Of a DNA stretch of 64,000 nucleotides, positions 34,993 to 44,139 are shown piece after piece. Source of the stretch: Bacteroides sp. Marseille-P3684. Its GTDB lineage: Bacteria; Bacteroidota; Bacteroidia; Bacteroidales; Bacteroidaceae. Location: NCBI RefSeq assembly GCF_900291465.1, contig NZ_LT985808.1, forward strand, positions 2,986,539 to 3,050,538. The letters run 5' to 3'. How positions within the stretch are numbered: position 1 is the first letter of the stretch; each line of letters starts with the position of its first letter. Made by a program: the position numbers and the translations under genes. Under the pieces are notes generated by a model. The model ran no database searches. It saw only the letters and a program-made list of their open reading frames with translations, and was not told the origin of the DNA.

Positions 34993-35281
34993 ATAAATAA
35001 GGTATTACATTATGATTGTTGTCCGGCTTTATGGACAGTTCCACCTGTCCGGCATGGTCTGTTACCATCCGGCTGCCGTCATTCCTGCCGATTTCATAGA
35101 CGGCTTTGCCGAAGGTGTAGAGGGCAAGCACCGCAAAGGCGGCGAGCATCGCCAGCACGATGCGCCTGCGTGTCTTCGGGGGCAAACCGTCCAGATAGCC
35201 TTTGAGCCTTGCCACCAGCATTTTCTTTTTGTCGTGGAGCTTCCAGTACGCACGCCAAAATGATTTTTTGATTTTCTTCAT
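34973..35281 (-). CDS. traL: Conjugal transfer protein TraL (DUF3989-like)
   Basis: 102 residues with a strongly basic N-terminus (MKKIKKSFWRAYWKLHDKKK), one membrane helix (RIVLAMLAAFAVLALYTFGK) and a short periplasmic tail. Position between traK and traM and the sequence fit TraL. It is a minor inner-membrane part of the transfer channel. Confidence 0.85.
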   Translation of the reverse strand: MKKIKKSFWRAYWKLHDKKKMLVARLKGYLDGLPPKTRRRIVLAMLAAFAVLALYTFGKAVYEIGRNDGSRMVTDHAGQVELSIKPDNNHNVIPYLYGTDEE

Positions 35282-35287
35282 GTCCGT

Positions 35288-35911
35288 TTACCTTTTGATG
35301 GTTTGTAAATCCTTGTTCTCGATGATGGTGAATCCCTCGATGGTGAAACCGTTGGGATTGTCGTCCGAACGGGACGAGTTCAAGAGGCGGCACGTAGTCA
35401 CGAGGCTGCGCTCGGTGACGTTGCTCTGCCGGATGATCTTCTGCGTGGCGTAGGTCACGGCACGGTAGGGATAGCCGTTGAAATCGCACACCACGCTGTC
35501 CACCTTCAACACCTGATTGATGTTCCCGGCGATGATGCGGTTGTAGTACCCCTTCTCGGCAAAGTCCGAATAGTAGTTGTACACGCTTTTGTCCGCTAAT
35601 AGCAGGGCGCGTTTCACGTTATGCTCTATCGCGCTCTTTTCGGGTGAGAGCGTGAAGAACAGCTCGTGGAAACGGCGCACGTGTTCCCTCGCTTCTGCCG
35701 GACGGTTCTGCGACAAGTCTTGCGAGAGAGCCAGCATCAGCGACTTGCCGTTGTCCAGCACGTAAATCTTTTCCCGTTGCCGCTCCGCGAAGCGGTAGGA
35801 ACTCCACACGCTCCATACCGTTATTACGGCACACAACGAGAGGAAGACGATACCGAACAGGCGTATCTGCCTGAACGATGATTCGATGTTTTTAAGTGAC
35901 TTAAATTCCAT
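35288..35911 (-). CDS. traK: Conjugal transfer protein TraK (VirB8-like position)
   Basis: 207 residues: cytoplasmic MEFKSLKNIESSFRQIRLFG, one membrane helix (IVFLSLCAVITVWSVWSSYR) and a periplasmic alpha/beta domain (FHELFFTLSPEKSAIEHNVK, VVCDFNGYPYRAVTYATQKI). The layout is that of VirB8-type assembly factors, and sequence matches TraK of CTnDOT-type elements. Confidence 0.9.
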   Translation of the reverse strand: MEFKSLKNIESSFRQIRLFGIVFLSLCAVITVWSVWSSYRFAERQREKIYVLDNGKSLMLALSQDLSQNRPAEAREHVRRFHELFFTLSPEKSAIEHNVKRALLLADKSVYNYYSDFAEKGYYNRIIAGNINQVLKVDSVVCDFNGYPYRAVTYATQKIIRQSNVTERSLVTTCRLLNSSRSDDNPNGFTIEGFTIIENKDLQTIKR

Positions 35912-35942
35912 TGTTGTTTATTCGTTTTTAATTGTCAGTTGA

Positions 35943-36947
35943 TTATTTCAGCAGCTTCCCGACACGTCCGACCACGTTTCCTGCGGCTGCGCCCGCCACG
36001 CTGCCCGCCATACTTCCGGCTCGTCCTGCCGTCTGGTTCACGTTGCGACCGTAGCTTCCCATGCCTCCGGCTTGGATAATCCAGCCTGCTACCGTGGGGA
36101 TGGTGAAGTAACCAATGATGCCGATTATCATGAAGACGATGTACACCCCGTCGCTCGAATCCAGCGAGAAGTTCGGGTCAGCCTGCATCCGTTCGATGTC
36201 GCTTTGCAGCATCAGCACTTGTATCTTCGCCAGTATGGTGCTGAACATATCCGACACGGGCAGCCACAGATAGACCTGTATGTAGCGGCATATCCACTGT
36301 GTAAGCGTGCTTTGGAAGCCGTCCCACACCGATATGGCGAAGGCTATCGGACCGAGTATCGCCAGCACCACGAGGAAGAACGTGCGGATGGTGTCTATCA
36401 CGAGGGCGGCGGCTTGGAACATCAGTTCCAGTATCTCGCGGAAGAAGTCGCGGATGCCCTTCTTCATGTTGTACATCCCGCGCTCGATGTACATCCCCGC
36501 CATCGTCACCATGTCGCCGGGCGACCAGCCCAGTTCTTCCAGTTGTTTGTCAAACTCCTCATTTGACACGAGGTAGGCGGTTTCGGGATTGCGCATCATC
36601 GCTTCGTACTCCAGTTTGTCCTTCTGCTCACGGTATCGGTTCATGTCCAGCGTTTCCGCCTCCAGCATCTTTGCCGTACCCTGCACGACGGGCGACATGA
36701 TGCTGTTTATCGTACCCAGTACCACCGTCGGAAAGAACATGATGCACAGACCGATAGCGAACGGGCGGAGCATAGGGAACACGTCTATCGGTTCGGCTCT
36801 CGCCAGCGACTGCCATACCCGGTAGGCCACATAAAAGAGTGCGCCCAGCCCGGCGATGCCTTTCGCCACGCCCGCCATGTCCCCGCATAGCGGCATCATC
36901 TGTTCGTAGAGCGAGCGCAGAATTTGGTGAAGGTTGTCGAAATTCAT
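35943..36947 (-). CDS. traJ: Conjugal transfer protein TraJ, polytopic inner-membrane (VirB6-like)
   Basis: 334 residues with several membrane helices (GIAGLGALFYVAYRVW, RPFAIGLCIMFFPTVVLGTI, TFFLVVLAILGPIAFAISVW, VYIVFMIIGIIGYFTIPTVA) and a Gly/Ala-rich C-terminus. This fits TraJ, the VirB6-type channel component. It lies 3 bases downstream of traI. Confidence 0.9.
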   Translation of the reverse strand: MNFDNLHQILRSLYEQMMPLCGDMAGVAKGIAGLGALFYVAYRVWQSLARAEPIDVFPMLRPFAIGLCIMFFPTVVLGTINSIMSPVVQGTAKMLEAETLDMNRYREQKDKLEYEAMMRNPETAYLVSNEEFDKQLEELGWSPGDMVTMAGMYIERGMYNMKKGIRDFFREILELMFQAAALVIDTIRTFFLVVLAILGPIAFAISVWDGFQSTLTQWICRYIQVYLWLPVSDMFSTILAKIQVLMLQSDIERMQADPNFSLDSSDGVYIVFMIIGIIGYFTIPTVAGWIIQAGGMGSYGRNVNQTAGRAGSMAGSVAGAAAGNVVGRVGKLLK

Positions 36948-36950
36948 AGG

Positions 36951-37580
36951 CTACCAATATCTTTCGTTCATGTTCCCGTACAGCCCCATGATGCGGTCAA
37001 GGTCGTTTTTCTTCTTCGCACGCAGGTAACTCACGCTAATGTTCTTGTTGGTGTAGTAGCTCACGAGGTTGCGGTAACGCTTCATTTTGGAGTAGCAGCG
37101 TTCCACCACGTCCATGCGCTCCTTGTCCGTCATGGAGAGCGTGGTGATATTCACCACATTCTTCAGTTCCGTCAGCACATCGTTGGATTCCTCCAATAAC
37201 TTGGTGTAGCCAAAGGCGATGGCTCCCAGTTCCTCCACCGTGAAGTTGTCGTCACGCATCATCTTCTGGAAACTGGTCACATAGGTGTCGGTGATGTCAC
37301 CCACCATCAGAATGGTCTGCTGCACCTTCCGGGCGTCCTTTACCAGATTGTTCACGGATTTGAGTGCGTCGTAATACTTCTTGCCCTGTTCGTAAATCTT
37401 CACGGTCTCTTGAAAATTTTTTATCATATTCTGGGCGGTCGTGGAAGTGTGTACCACGTTCTTCGAGGTGTTCACGATGCTCTGCGCGATGTTGGACGGG
37501 TCTATCACCGCCCACTGTGCGCTTGCCCTGCCGACTGCAAACAGGCACAGGCAGATAATAAGTGTTATTCTTGTTCTCAT
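36951..37580 (-). CDS. traI: Conjugal transfer protein TraI (DUF4141-like)
   Basis: 209 residues; the ATG at 37580 opens signal peptide MRTRITLIICLCLFAVGRAS. The mature part is helical (VVHTSTTAQNMIKNFQETVK, KMKRYRNLVSYYTNKNISVS), resembling VirB5-like minor pilus proteins in plan. Its start follows the shared ICE motif by two bases, which may mark a translational or transcriptional entry point in the operon. Confidence 0.87.
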   Translation of the reverse strand: MRTRITLIICLCLFAVGRASAQWAVIDPSNIAQSIVNTSKNVVHTSTTAQNMIKNFQETVKIYEQGKKYYDALKSVNNLVKDARKVQQTILMVGDITDTYVTSFQKMMRDDNFTVEELGAIAFGYTKLLEESNDVLTELKNVVNITTLSMTDKERMDVVERCYSKMKRYRNLVSYYTNKNISVSYLRAKKKNDLDRIMGLYGNMNERYW

Positions 37581-37600
37581 GTTACTTTGGATTTTAGTGG
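37581..37600 (-). promoter_or_regulatory. Shared ICE start motif, traI copy
   Basis: The minus strand reads CCACTAAAATCCAAAGTA and then AC before the traI ATG. It is the same 18-mer as at traN. Confidence 0.7.
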
Positions 37601-37610
37601 ATTTCATTAT

Positions 37611-37994
37611 TTATTGCTCGCCTATCGGATGGTCCGGTTTCGGGTTCACACGCACGTAGTCCCCGTTCGGCGAGAAGGTCAGGATGTCCGTCGCCTCGTT
37701 GTAGGACACGTCGATGCGGAATCCGGTGTTCATGAACAGATTGCCGTTCTCCTCCTGCAAGAGATAGGTTTCCGGCTTCAGCTTGCGGCGGATGCCGCTC
37801 CGCTTGAATACCGTCACCTTATAGGCTTCGCCCTCCTTGTAGATAAGCACGTCGGGCTTGCCCTCCACACTCTCCCAGTTTCCGCAAAGCAGGTCGCGTC
37901 GGTTGTCCGTTATGTCGCAGGATTGCAGCACCATGACCGCCAGCCCGATTAAACACTTGCTGACTTGCAGCATTTTCGTTCTTGATATACTCAT
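37611..37994 (-). CDS. traH: TraH-position lipoprotein (DUF3876-like)
   Basis: 127 residues with a lipoprotein-like N-terminus ending VMVLQSC. The mature part is a small beta barrel-like domain (LLCGNWESVEGKPDVLIYKE, YLLQEENGNLFMNTGFRIDV). DUF3876 proteins sit between traG and traI in CTnDOT-type operons. A start two codons earlier at 38000 is equally possible. Confidence 0.7.
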   Translation of the reverse strand: MSISRTKMLQVSKCLIGLAVMVLQSCDITDNRRDLLCGNWESVEGKPDVLIYKEGEAYKVTVFKRSGIRRKLKPETYLLQEENGNLFMNTGFRIDVSYNEATDILTFSPNGDYVRVNPKPDHPIGEQ

Positions 37995-38031
37995 ACGCAT
38001 TTTCTTTTTTAGTTGATGAATCTGTTTCTAT

Positions 38032-40536
38032 TTATTCCTTTTTTCTCCGCCTTTCGGCAAGCTGCCGGATGACGGCTTCAATGTCGCCGCCCAACTGTTC
38101 CGCCAGACGGTAAACCTCTACTTTTTCCGTTTCTTCGGTGGTGTACGCCAGATACTCTTCAGCACTAACTTCGGTGGCATAGACTGCCGACTGCGTGCCG
38201 CCCAGTCCTATCCACACTTCCTTGTAGAGCCTTGACGGGTTGTTCGCCATGTTGATGGAGAGTATCTGCGACTTCTCTTTCTCCGTCAGACCCAACAGGG
38301 ACTGTATGGCATCAAACTTGTTCATGTACTTCCGCTGGTCAAGGAGTATCTTGCAGTCGGAGTTGTTGATGATGCTCTCCTTGACGACGGGCGAGGAAAT
38401 GATGTCGTCCACCTCCTGCGTCACCACGATTGCCTCCCCGTAATACTTGCGCACGGTCTTGTACATATAGCGCAGGTACTCAGCCATGTTCGCCGAAGAT
38501 AGAGCCTTCCAAGCCTCTTCCACTATCAACTGTTTCCTTACGCCTTTCAATCGGCGCATCTTGTTGATGAAGGCTTCCATGATGATGATGGTCACCACAG
38601 GGAAAAGCTCGCGATTTTCCTTTATACTGTCAATCTCGAAGACGATGAACCGCTTGCCGAGCAGGTCGATGTTCTCCGTGGAGTTGAGCAGGAAGTCGTA
38701 GCGTCCGTCCCGGTAATACTGCCGCATGGTGGTGAGCATATTGTCGATGTTGAAGTCGGACTTCTCCACCTTTATCTCACGTTCCGCCAGTTCGCGGCGG
38801 TAGTCGTCGCGCATATACTCGTAGAAGGTGTTGAACGAGGGGACGATGCTCCGGTCAGCCCTGATACGCTCGATATAGGCGTTCACCGCACTGCCCAGTT
38901 CGCCGCTCTCCGTCTTCGTCACTTTGTCGTCCTCCGACTTCCAGAGCGTCAGCAGCAATGTCTTGATGCTGTCCTTTTTCTCCACGTCGAACACGTAATC
39001 ATCGGTGTAGAACGGGTTGAACGAAATCGGTTTCTCCTCCGTGTAGGTGAAGTACACGCCGTCCGCCCCGTTTGTCTTGCACCGGATCATCTCGCACAAG
39101 CCCTGATAGGAGTTTCCCGTGTCCACCAGCACCACGTGCGTACCCTGCTCGTAGTATTGCCTCACGAGGTGGTTCATAAAAAAGGATTTGCCGCTGCCCG
39201 AAGGACCCAACACGAACTTGTTGCGGTTGGTCGTGATACCCCGCTTCATCGGCAGGTCGCTGATGTCGAGGTGCAACGGTTTTCCCGTAAGCCTGTCCAC
39301 CATCTTGATGCCGAAGGGCGAGAGCGAACTGCGGTAGTTGGTTTCCTCCGTGAAGAGGCACACCGCCTGCTCGATGAATGTATGGAAACTCTCTTCCGCC
39401 GGGAAGTCCGCCGCGTTGCCGGGCATCGCCGCCCAGTAGAGCGTCGGGCAGTCGATGGTATTGTGGTGCGGCACGCACTCCATGCTTGCCAGCTGGCTGC
39501 CCACATCGTTCTTGATATGCTTCAGTTCCTCCGCGTCATCGCTCCACGCCATGACGTTGAAGTGCGCCCGTACCGAGGTCAGCCCGTAGGAATGGGCTTC
39601 GTTCAGGTACTGGTCTATCCACTCGCGGTTGATGCTGTTGCTCCGGCTGTATCGGGATAGCGACTGCATATTCCTTGCGGACTTCTCGAACTTCTGCAAA
39701 TTTTCCTCGCTGTTGTCGATAATCACATACTGGTTATAGATGTGGTTGCAGGAAAGCAGCAGCCCCACGGGGGAGGCGAAGGAGAGGCGACAGTCCGAGC
39801 GGTCGGTGGAGAGTTTCTCGTAGCGGATGTCGGTAGCCACCTTTCCTGGCATATCCTCCGCGTCGGAGAGGGTGTGCAGGCACAGGCGGTTGTCACCGAT
39901 ACGCATTTCTTTTGCCGAGAGGTCGATGTCCTGCAAGGTCGTGTCGCCTTCGGGCATGAGCGAGAAGTAACGCTCTATCAGCCCGGCGGACTTCTCCGTC
40001 CCGACAATCTCGTCGGTGGAGAGGCGGCGCAGCCTCACAAAGCCGCTGTCGTTCATGATGCGCTCGAACTGTTCGGCGGCCTCCATGAACTTCCCGGCGG
40101 TTTCCTTGTCCAGCTCCTTCGGGATGATATGTCCCCGGCACAGCGTACTGAAGTTGCTCTGCATACGGTTACGTTCTTTCGTCGTCTTGGTCAAGTAGAG
40201 ATAGCAGGAGTGTTTCAGGTACGGACGCTCGTTGAAGTGGCGTTCAAAGGAACGGCTCAAGAAACTCATGTCGTCCTTCTGTAACTCCGGCATATATTTC
40301 TCCTTGATGAACCAATCCTGCTTATGCACGACGCAGAAGTACGGCAGCACCTTGATAGCCTTGCACCAGCAGCCGTGTATCGCCTCGTACTCTGCGCCCG
40401 TCACGGTGTAAAGCTCCGGCAGTTCCACCTCAAAAGCCACCGTGATGTCGGCGTCTTTGGAGATGATGCAGCCATGCTCCACCGCCAGCAGGGGGAACTT
40501 GTTTTCCAGTGTTGTCATTTTGGATGTATTTCTCAT
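38032..40536 (-). CDS. traG: TraG, VirB4-family conjugation ATPase
   Basis: 834 residues. Walker A GPSGSGKSFFMNHLVRQYYE lies near residue 445 and Walker B LIVEEAWKALSS near 670, with the following TQEVDDI segment typical of VirB4/TraC ATPases. The N-terminal third is the usual VirB4 domain. The start at 40536 overlaps the traF stop (ATGA); the longer frame upstream lies inside traF and is excluded. It energises assembly of the transfer channel. Confidence 0.93.
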   Translation of the reverse strand: MRNTSKMTTLENKFPLLAVEHGCIISKDADITVAFEVELPELYTVTGAEYEAIHGCWCKAIKVLPYFCVVHKQDWFIKEKYMPELQKDDMSFLSRSFERHFNERPYLKHSCYLYLTKTTKERNRMQSNFSTLCRGHIIPKELDKETAGKFMEAAEQFERIMNDSGFVRLRRLSTDEIVGTEKSAGLIERYFSLMPEGDTTLQDIDLSAKEMRIGDNRLCLHTLSDAEDMPGKVATDIRYEKLSTDRSDCRLSFASPVGLLLSCNHIYNQYVIIDNSEENLQKFEKSARNMQSLSRYSRSNSINREWIDQYLNEAHSYGLTSVRAHFNVMAWSDDAEELKHIKNDVGSQLASMECVPHHNTIDCPTLYWAAMPGNAADFPAEESFHTFIEQAVCLFTEETNYRSSLSPFGIKMVDRLTGKPLHLDISDLPMKRGITTNRNKFVLGPSGSGKSFFMNHLVRQYYEQGTHVVLVDTGNSYQGLCEMIRCKTNGADGVYFTYTEEKPISFNPFYTDDYVFDVEKKDSIKTLLLTLWKSEDDKVTKTESGELGSAVNAYIERIRADRSIVPSFNTFYEYMRDDYRRELAEREIKVEKSDFNIDNMLTTMRQYYRDGRYDFLLNSTENIDLLGKRFIVFEIDSIKENRELFPVVTIIIMEAFINKMRRLKGVRKQLIVEEAWKALSSANMAEYLRYMYKTVRKYYGEAIVVTQEVDDIISSPVVKESIINNSDCKILLDQRKYMNKFDAIQSLLGLTEKEKSQILSINMANNPSRLYKEVWIGLGGTQSAVYATEVSAEEYLAYTTEETEKVEVYRLAEQLGGDIEAVIRQLAERRRKKE

Positions 40537-40865
40537 GTCGTTTCTTCCTTTCGTTGCCGTTTGAGTAATCGGGTGATCCGCCGTCGGTTGATAAGGTATC
40601 GGGGATGGCTCCTTGCCGCTCCCAATTTCATCAGCCCGTGTTCGCCGTACCGGGCGTTCAGCGCGAAGGTCTGCCATACGAGGACGGAAGACGATGCCGC
40701 GCCGAAGCCGATACATATCCACTGGTCGATGCCGACCATATAGAGGATGACGAACAGGACGAAGAGAGCCAGCAGACCTCCGCAGAAGATGAAGAGGTAC
40801 TGAGCCTTCAAACCCTTGAACTCGACCGGACGGCCGATACCCTTGTTTATCGGGTATTCAGCCAT
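40533..40865 (-). CDS. traF: Conjugal transfer protein TraF (DUF4133-like)
   Basis: 110 residues: MAEYPINKGIGRPVEFKGLK, then two adjacent membrane helices (YLFIFCGGLLALFVLFVILY and WICIGFGAASSSVLVWQTFA) and a basic tail. This is the VirB3-like plan. It lies 10 bases after traE and overlaps traG by four. Confidence 0.88.
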   Translation of the reverse strand: MAEYPINKGIGRPVEFKGLKAQYLFIFCGGLLALFVLFVILYMVGIDQWICIGFGAASSSVLVWQTFALNARYGEHGLMKLGAARSHPRYLINRRRITRLLKRQRKEETT

Positions 40866-40875
40866 ACATTGTTTA

Positions 40876-41187
40876 TTAAAGGAAGAATGAGCGCAGGATA
40901 GTGGCGGCGACAATCAAGAAGATACAAGCCCCGAACCACGAGGCGGCGGTCTTCGAGGTGTCCGGGTCTCCGGACGAGAATTTTCCGTACACTTTCACGC
41001 CACCGATAAGCCCGACTACCGCGCCGATGGCGTAGATTAATTTCGTGCCGGGGTCGAAATACGAACTCACCATAGAGGTGGCTTCGTTGATGCCAGCCAG
41101 ACCGTTTCCCTGTGCGAAAGCGGAGGCGGTTGCGGCAATCATAAGTGCCGCAGCGATGATTAACTTTTGTCTGATGTTCTTGTTCAT
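40876..41187 (-). CDS. traE: Conjugal transfer protein TraE (DUF4134-like, VirB2-like)
   Basis: 103 residues with a signal peptide (LIIAAALMIAATASAFAQ) and two membrane helices (LIYAIGAVVGLIGGVKVYGK, ASWFGACIFLIVAATILRSF). Size and topology match the pilin-like VirB2/TraE proteins. A further shared ICE motif copy (41257-41273) lies 70 bases upstream. Confidence 0.88.
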   Translation of the reverse strand: MNKNIRQKLIIAAALMIAATASAFAQGNGLAGINEATSMVSSYFDPGTKLIYAIGAVVGLIGGVKVYGKFSSGDPDTSKTAASWFGACIFLIVAATILRSFFL

Positions 41188-41388
41188 AAACTGTTCTTTT
41201 TTGTGCCGTCCAAAGGGTGGATAGTCCTTTTTCGGGCGGTTGATACTTGATTACTTTACTTTGGTTTTAGTGGTTGCCCGTTTGTTTCTACGGACTTGGG
41301 GCTGTCCGTTGCGGGTTGGCTGTACCTTGTACCGCCGTGCGCGTGGGTGTCGTCATTTTACGTTTTCATTTCCATTCTTTTTTAGTTG

Positions 41389-42129
41389 TTATACATAGTT
41401 TCGGAAGTCGAACTCCTCGATGTTGTCGGGAATCACGAACACCTTTTCCTTTTGTTGTGTCACGGTCATGTTCACCGTGTCCACGAAAACTGCCATCGCC
41501 TTTGCAATCCTCTCGCTCATTGCTTCATCGGTCAGGCGTTCCGTTATTCTTGTGAAAAGCTCTGTCCCGTCCAGTTCCGTCATGACCTTTCCGGCGTGTC
41601 GCATTTCCTCATCGGATGGTGATTCCTTCCGTATGGTGTGTACTGCCATGTCAATATCCTCGAAGCTACTTCCCGAAGCCTGCTTTTTGTCTGGTTCTTC
41701 ATCCTCCGGTTCATCTTCTCCGTACTCCAGTTCCGAGGGCGGGATGCTCGTGAAGGTTTCATCGAGTTTGTCCTCCGGTACTTGTGTCGGGCGTGAGACG
41801 GTTTCCGTGTTTCCGTCGTCAAAAGTAGCCTCTTCCTCCGACAGCTCAATGCCTTTTTCCGAAGTGGCGGCTTCTTGCGTCGGTATGGCAGCGGTTGTCC
41901 GGGTCGATGCCATCTTGAAACGGCTCTTGCCAATGATGTCCGAGGTGTCTGCGTGAGGTATTTCCTTATCCTTTCCTTGCTCTGCCACCGTACTGTCCAA
42001 TGACCGCCACAGCCCGGCAATATGTCTGAAGAAACGGATGAGCTTCATGTCCATGATGCGGTCATAGAACAGCAGAAACAGAAACCACACGTTGCAAGCA
42101 ACCGATACGATTAAAAACGCCTTTGTCAT
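41389..42129 (-). CDS. traD: TraD-position protein, conjugal transfer
   Basis: 246 residues with one N-terminal membrane segment (AFLIVSVACNVWFLFLLF), a long acidic low-complexity centre (SIPPSELEYGEDEPEDEEPD) and a helical C-terminal domain (MRHAGKVMTELDGTELFTRI) ending in IEEFDFRNYV. Gene order gives TraD; function is unknown. It starts 4 bases inside the traC stop, so the two are coupled. Confidence 0.68.
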   Translation of the reverse strand: MTKAFLIVSVACNVWFLFLLFYDRIMDMKLIRFFRHIAGLWRSLDSTVAEQGKDKEIPHADTSDIIGKSRFKMASTRTTAAIPTQEAATSEKGIELSEEEATFDDGNTETVSRPTQVPEDKLDETFTSIPPSELEYGEDEPEDEEPDKKQASGSSFEDIDMAVHTIRKESPSDEEMRHAGKVMTELDGTELFTRITERLTDEAMSERIAKAMAVFVDTVNMTVTQQKEKVFVIPDNIEEFDFRNYV

Positions 42130-42488
42130 AATCTTACTTTTTGGGCGTTTTCAATCTGTTCCATGTACTGCTGCCCGTATTGTCGGAAATGGTCGCGGAG
42201 GATGTTATCCACAAACTTGCCGATGCTCAAACCGTTTCCCATCCGACTGGTAACGATAGCGACTTTCTCATGAATTTCTCGGCTGATGTATATACATTGC
42301 CGCGTTTTGATTTCCGATGCTTGCAGGAAAGTCGAGAGCGGTTTGTCTCTGCCTTTATCCTTGCGGAAGTCAACGTCGGTATTTTCATGCCCGTAGTCGG
42401 TTACACACTTTGCTGCACGGACAGCGGTTCTTTCACTCTTTCCTGTTTGCAGATACTCAGCCTGACGGTTCTTATTTGTTCTTTTCAT
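42126..42488 (-). CDS. traC: TraC-position protein (DUF3408-like)
   Basis: 120 residues. A basic N-terminus is followed by a ribbon-helix-helix-like domain: QCIYISREIHEKVAIVTSRM and LSIGKFVDNILRDHFRQYG. It resembles the next upstream protein in its C-terminal half, so the pair probably arose by duplication. Likely a DNA-binding partner of the ParA-like TraA. Confidence 0.75.
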   Translation of the reverse strand: MKRTNKNRQAEYLQTGKSERTAVRAAKCVTDYGHENTDVDFRKDKGRDKPLSTFLQASEIKTRQCIYISREIHEKVAIVTSRMGNGLSIGKFVDNILRDHFRQYGQQYMEQIENAQKVRL

Positions 42489-42511
42489 ACTTCTTTGTTG
42501 TTTTTGAGTGT

Positions 42512-42961
42512 TTATAAATTATAGGATTCCATGTGCCGTTTGAACGATTCGGCTATCTCGTCTTGGAACAGCGTGAAATGGTGTGTCAGCACGTTGTCAA
42601 GAAATGCCGCGATAGTCACTTCGTTGCCTCCGATTACATGAAGCATCTTCTGTATGCGGTCGTGGTACTCCTTGCGGATATAGACCTGCTTGCCGAGCCT
42701 TGCCGTGATATTGGAACCGCATATGAATACTGTGTCATAATCCAATTTTTCCGGCTTGCTGTTCCTGCGCCTGCGTTCCGGCTCCTCTTTGGAGTGCGAG
42801 GCGGGTGGAGAAACGGCTTCTTGTATCGCTTCTTTCGGAGGTGGGACAGGAGCGTTCCCGTCCGTGCTTCTCGCTTCCGGCGGAATGCTTGTATCGTCCA
42901 GTCGAAATGAGTTGATTACGGCTTCGCTGTCGATGTCCTCGATTCTTGTTTTCTTTGCCAT
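42512..42961 (-). CDS. traB: TraB-position protein (DUF3408-like)
   Basis: 149 residues with a disordered, charged N-terminal half (PEARSTDGNAPVPPPKEAIQ) and a C-terminal ribbon-helix-helix-like domain: KQVYIRKEYHDRIQKMLHVI and VTIAAFLDNVLTHHFTLFQD. The same fold and pattern appear in the downstream TraC-position protein. It follows the ParA-like gene by 5 bases, the usual arrangement of an ATPase with its DNA-binding partner. Confidence 0.77.
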   Translation of the reverse strand: MAKKTRIEDIDSEAVINSFRLDDTSIPPEARSTDGNAPVPPPKEAIQEAVSPPASHSKEEPERRRRNSKPEKLDYDTVFICGSNITARLGKQVYIRKEYHDRIQKMLHVIGGNEVTIAAFLDNVLTHHFTLFQDEIAESFKRHMESYNL

Positions 42962-42966
42962 GCCGT

Positions 42967-43722
42967 TCAGTTTTTGATGATGCCGAGAATCTCATCGACG
43001 AGTTTGTCGAGGTTGCTGCCGCGTACCAGTATTTTGTCCGCCGGAAACGCCGTGGAGCGGAATACCGCCTTGCGTTCTGCCGCCGTCTCCTTGCGGAAGC
43101 GCTTACTGTCCGGTAGATGTGTTTCCAGAATGGGCAGGGCGAACTCGGCACAGACCTTGTCGTATGCCTTGTAAAGTTCAGTCTTTTCGCGTCCGTCCAC
43201 CATGTTCCACACGAGGTAAATCCCTTTGATGCCGGACTTGCCCGTGCTTATCATCTGTTCGTTGATGACAGTGGCGAACTTGATGGAACTCTCCATCACC
43301 ACACGGTCGGCGATGATGGGCGTGAAGATATAGTCCATTTGGGAAATGGTCTGCACCACATCGGCATTGTTGATTGTTCCCGGCAGGTCGAAGAACACGA
43401 AATCGAGGTCGGGCTGCGCTGCCACCAGATTTTCGGCGGTCTTTACCGCATCTTCCGCACGGCTGCATCTGATGGTGTACGGGTTCTTCTTCAGTCGTTT
43501 GAGCTGCTCATACGCCAGCACCTTGTAATGCCCGTCCTCCATGACGGCTTTCATGTCACGCTTGCGCATGTCATGGATACTGTACTGCGGGAAATCGCAG
43601 TCCACCACGGCTACGTTGTAGCCTTTCACATAGTGCAGATAGCTTGCTACAAGCACTGTCAGGGTTGTCTTACCCGCTCCACCTTTCTGCGTGGAGATTG
43701 CCACATAAGTTGCTTCTTTCAT
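42967..43722 (-). CDS. traA: TraA, ParA-family ATPase
   Basis: 251 residues. The deviant Walker A STQKGGAGKTTLTVLVASYL begins at residue 9, followed by VVDCDFPQYS and FVFFDLPGTINNADVV, the ParA/MinD Walker A' and B motifs. It is first in the tra operon and pairs with two ribbon-helix-helix-like proteins. It could position the element or the transfer machinery, which is inference. Confidence 0.9.
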   Translation of the reverse strand: MKEATYVAISTQKGGAGKTTLTVLVASYLHYVKGYNVAVVDCDFPQYSIHDMRKRDMKAVMEDGHYKVLAYEQLKRLKKNPYTIRCSRAEDAVKTAENLVAAQPDLDFVFFDLPGTINNADVVQTISQMDYIFTPIIADRVVMESSIKFATVINEQMISTGKSGIKGIYLVWNMVDGREKTELYKAYDKVCAEFALPILETHLPDSKRFRKETAAERKAVFRSTAFPADKILVRGSNLDKLVDEILGIIKN

Positions 43723-44131
43723 TTTTTTGATAATTTATTTGGTTATACATCTGTCCGGTGGCGGTAGCGTATTGTCATTAGTACGTACGCACGCACTCCC
43801 ATTCATTTATTTATTCACTCCTTAATCCGGCTGTGCCTGCGGGTATTCATCGGTTTGTCCAACCGTCCATGCTTTTATCCGTCCGCACGGACGTGTGCTT
43901 GGAAAACTATCTGAATACATACACCTGTTTTCAACCGTTTGGATTGATGCCCGGATTGCTGTCCGAACATCCGGCGGAAGGAGTGTATTTTCAGTCCCAC
44001 ATCCGAATCACACTGCAAATAAACAAGGATATTTTGGAACTTGTATCACTTCTCCGGCAAGTGGCAGCACGTTGCGCCGGTTGGCACTGATTGTCCGGGT
44101 CAAGCCTCTGTCGGACATCGCCTTAAGGGCG

Positions 44132-44139
44132 TAACTTTG
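44132..44139 (+). promoter_or_regulatory. Probable mob operon promoter, -7 box
   Basis: TAACTTTG within GTAACTTTGCACCC. A related TTTGCACCC context with the same GGTCAAGCCTC element occurs at the ICE end (25681-25729). The -33 element is unclear. Confidence 0.5.

Noticed and set aside
41274-41555. Plus-strand ORF between traE and traD
   Set aside because: It runs opposite the traD C-terminus and is low-complexity Arg/Ser/Pro-rich sequence.
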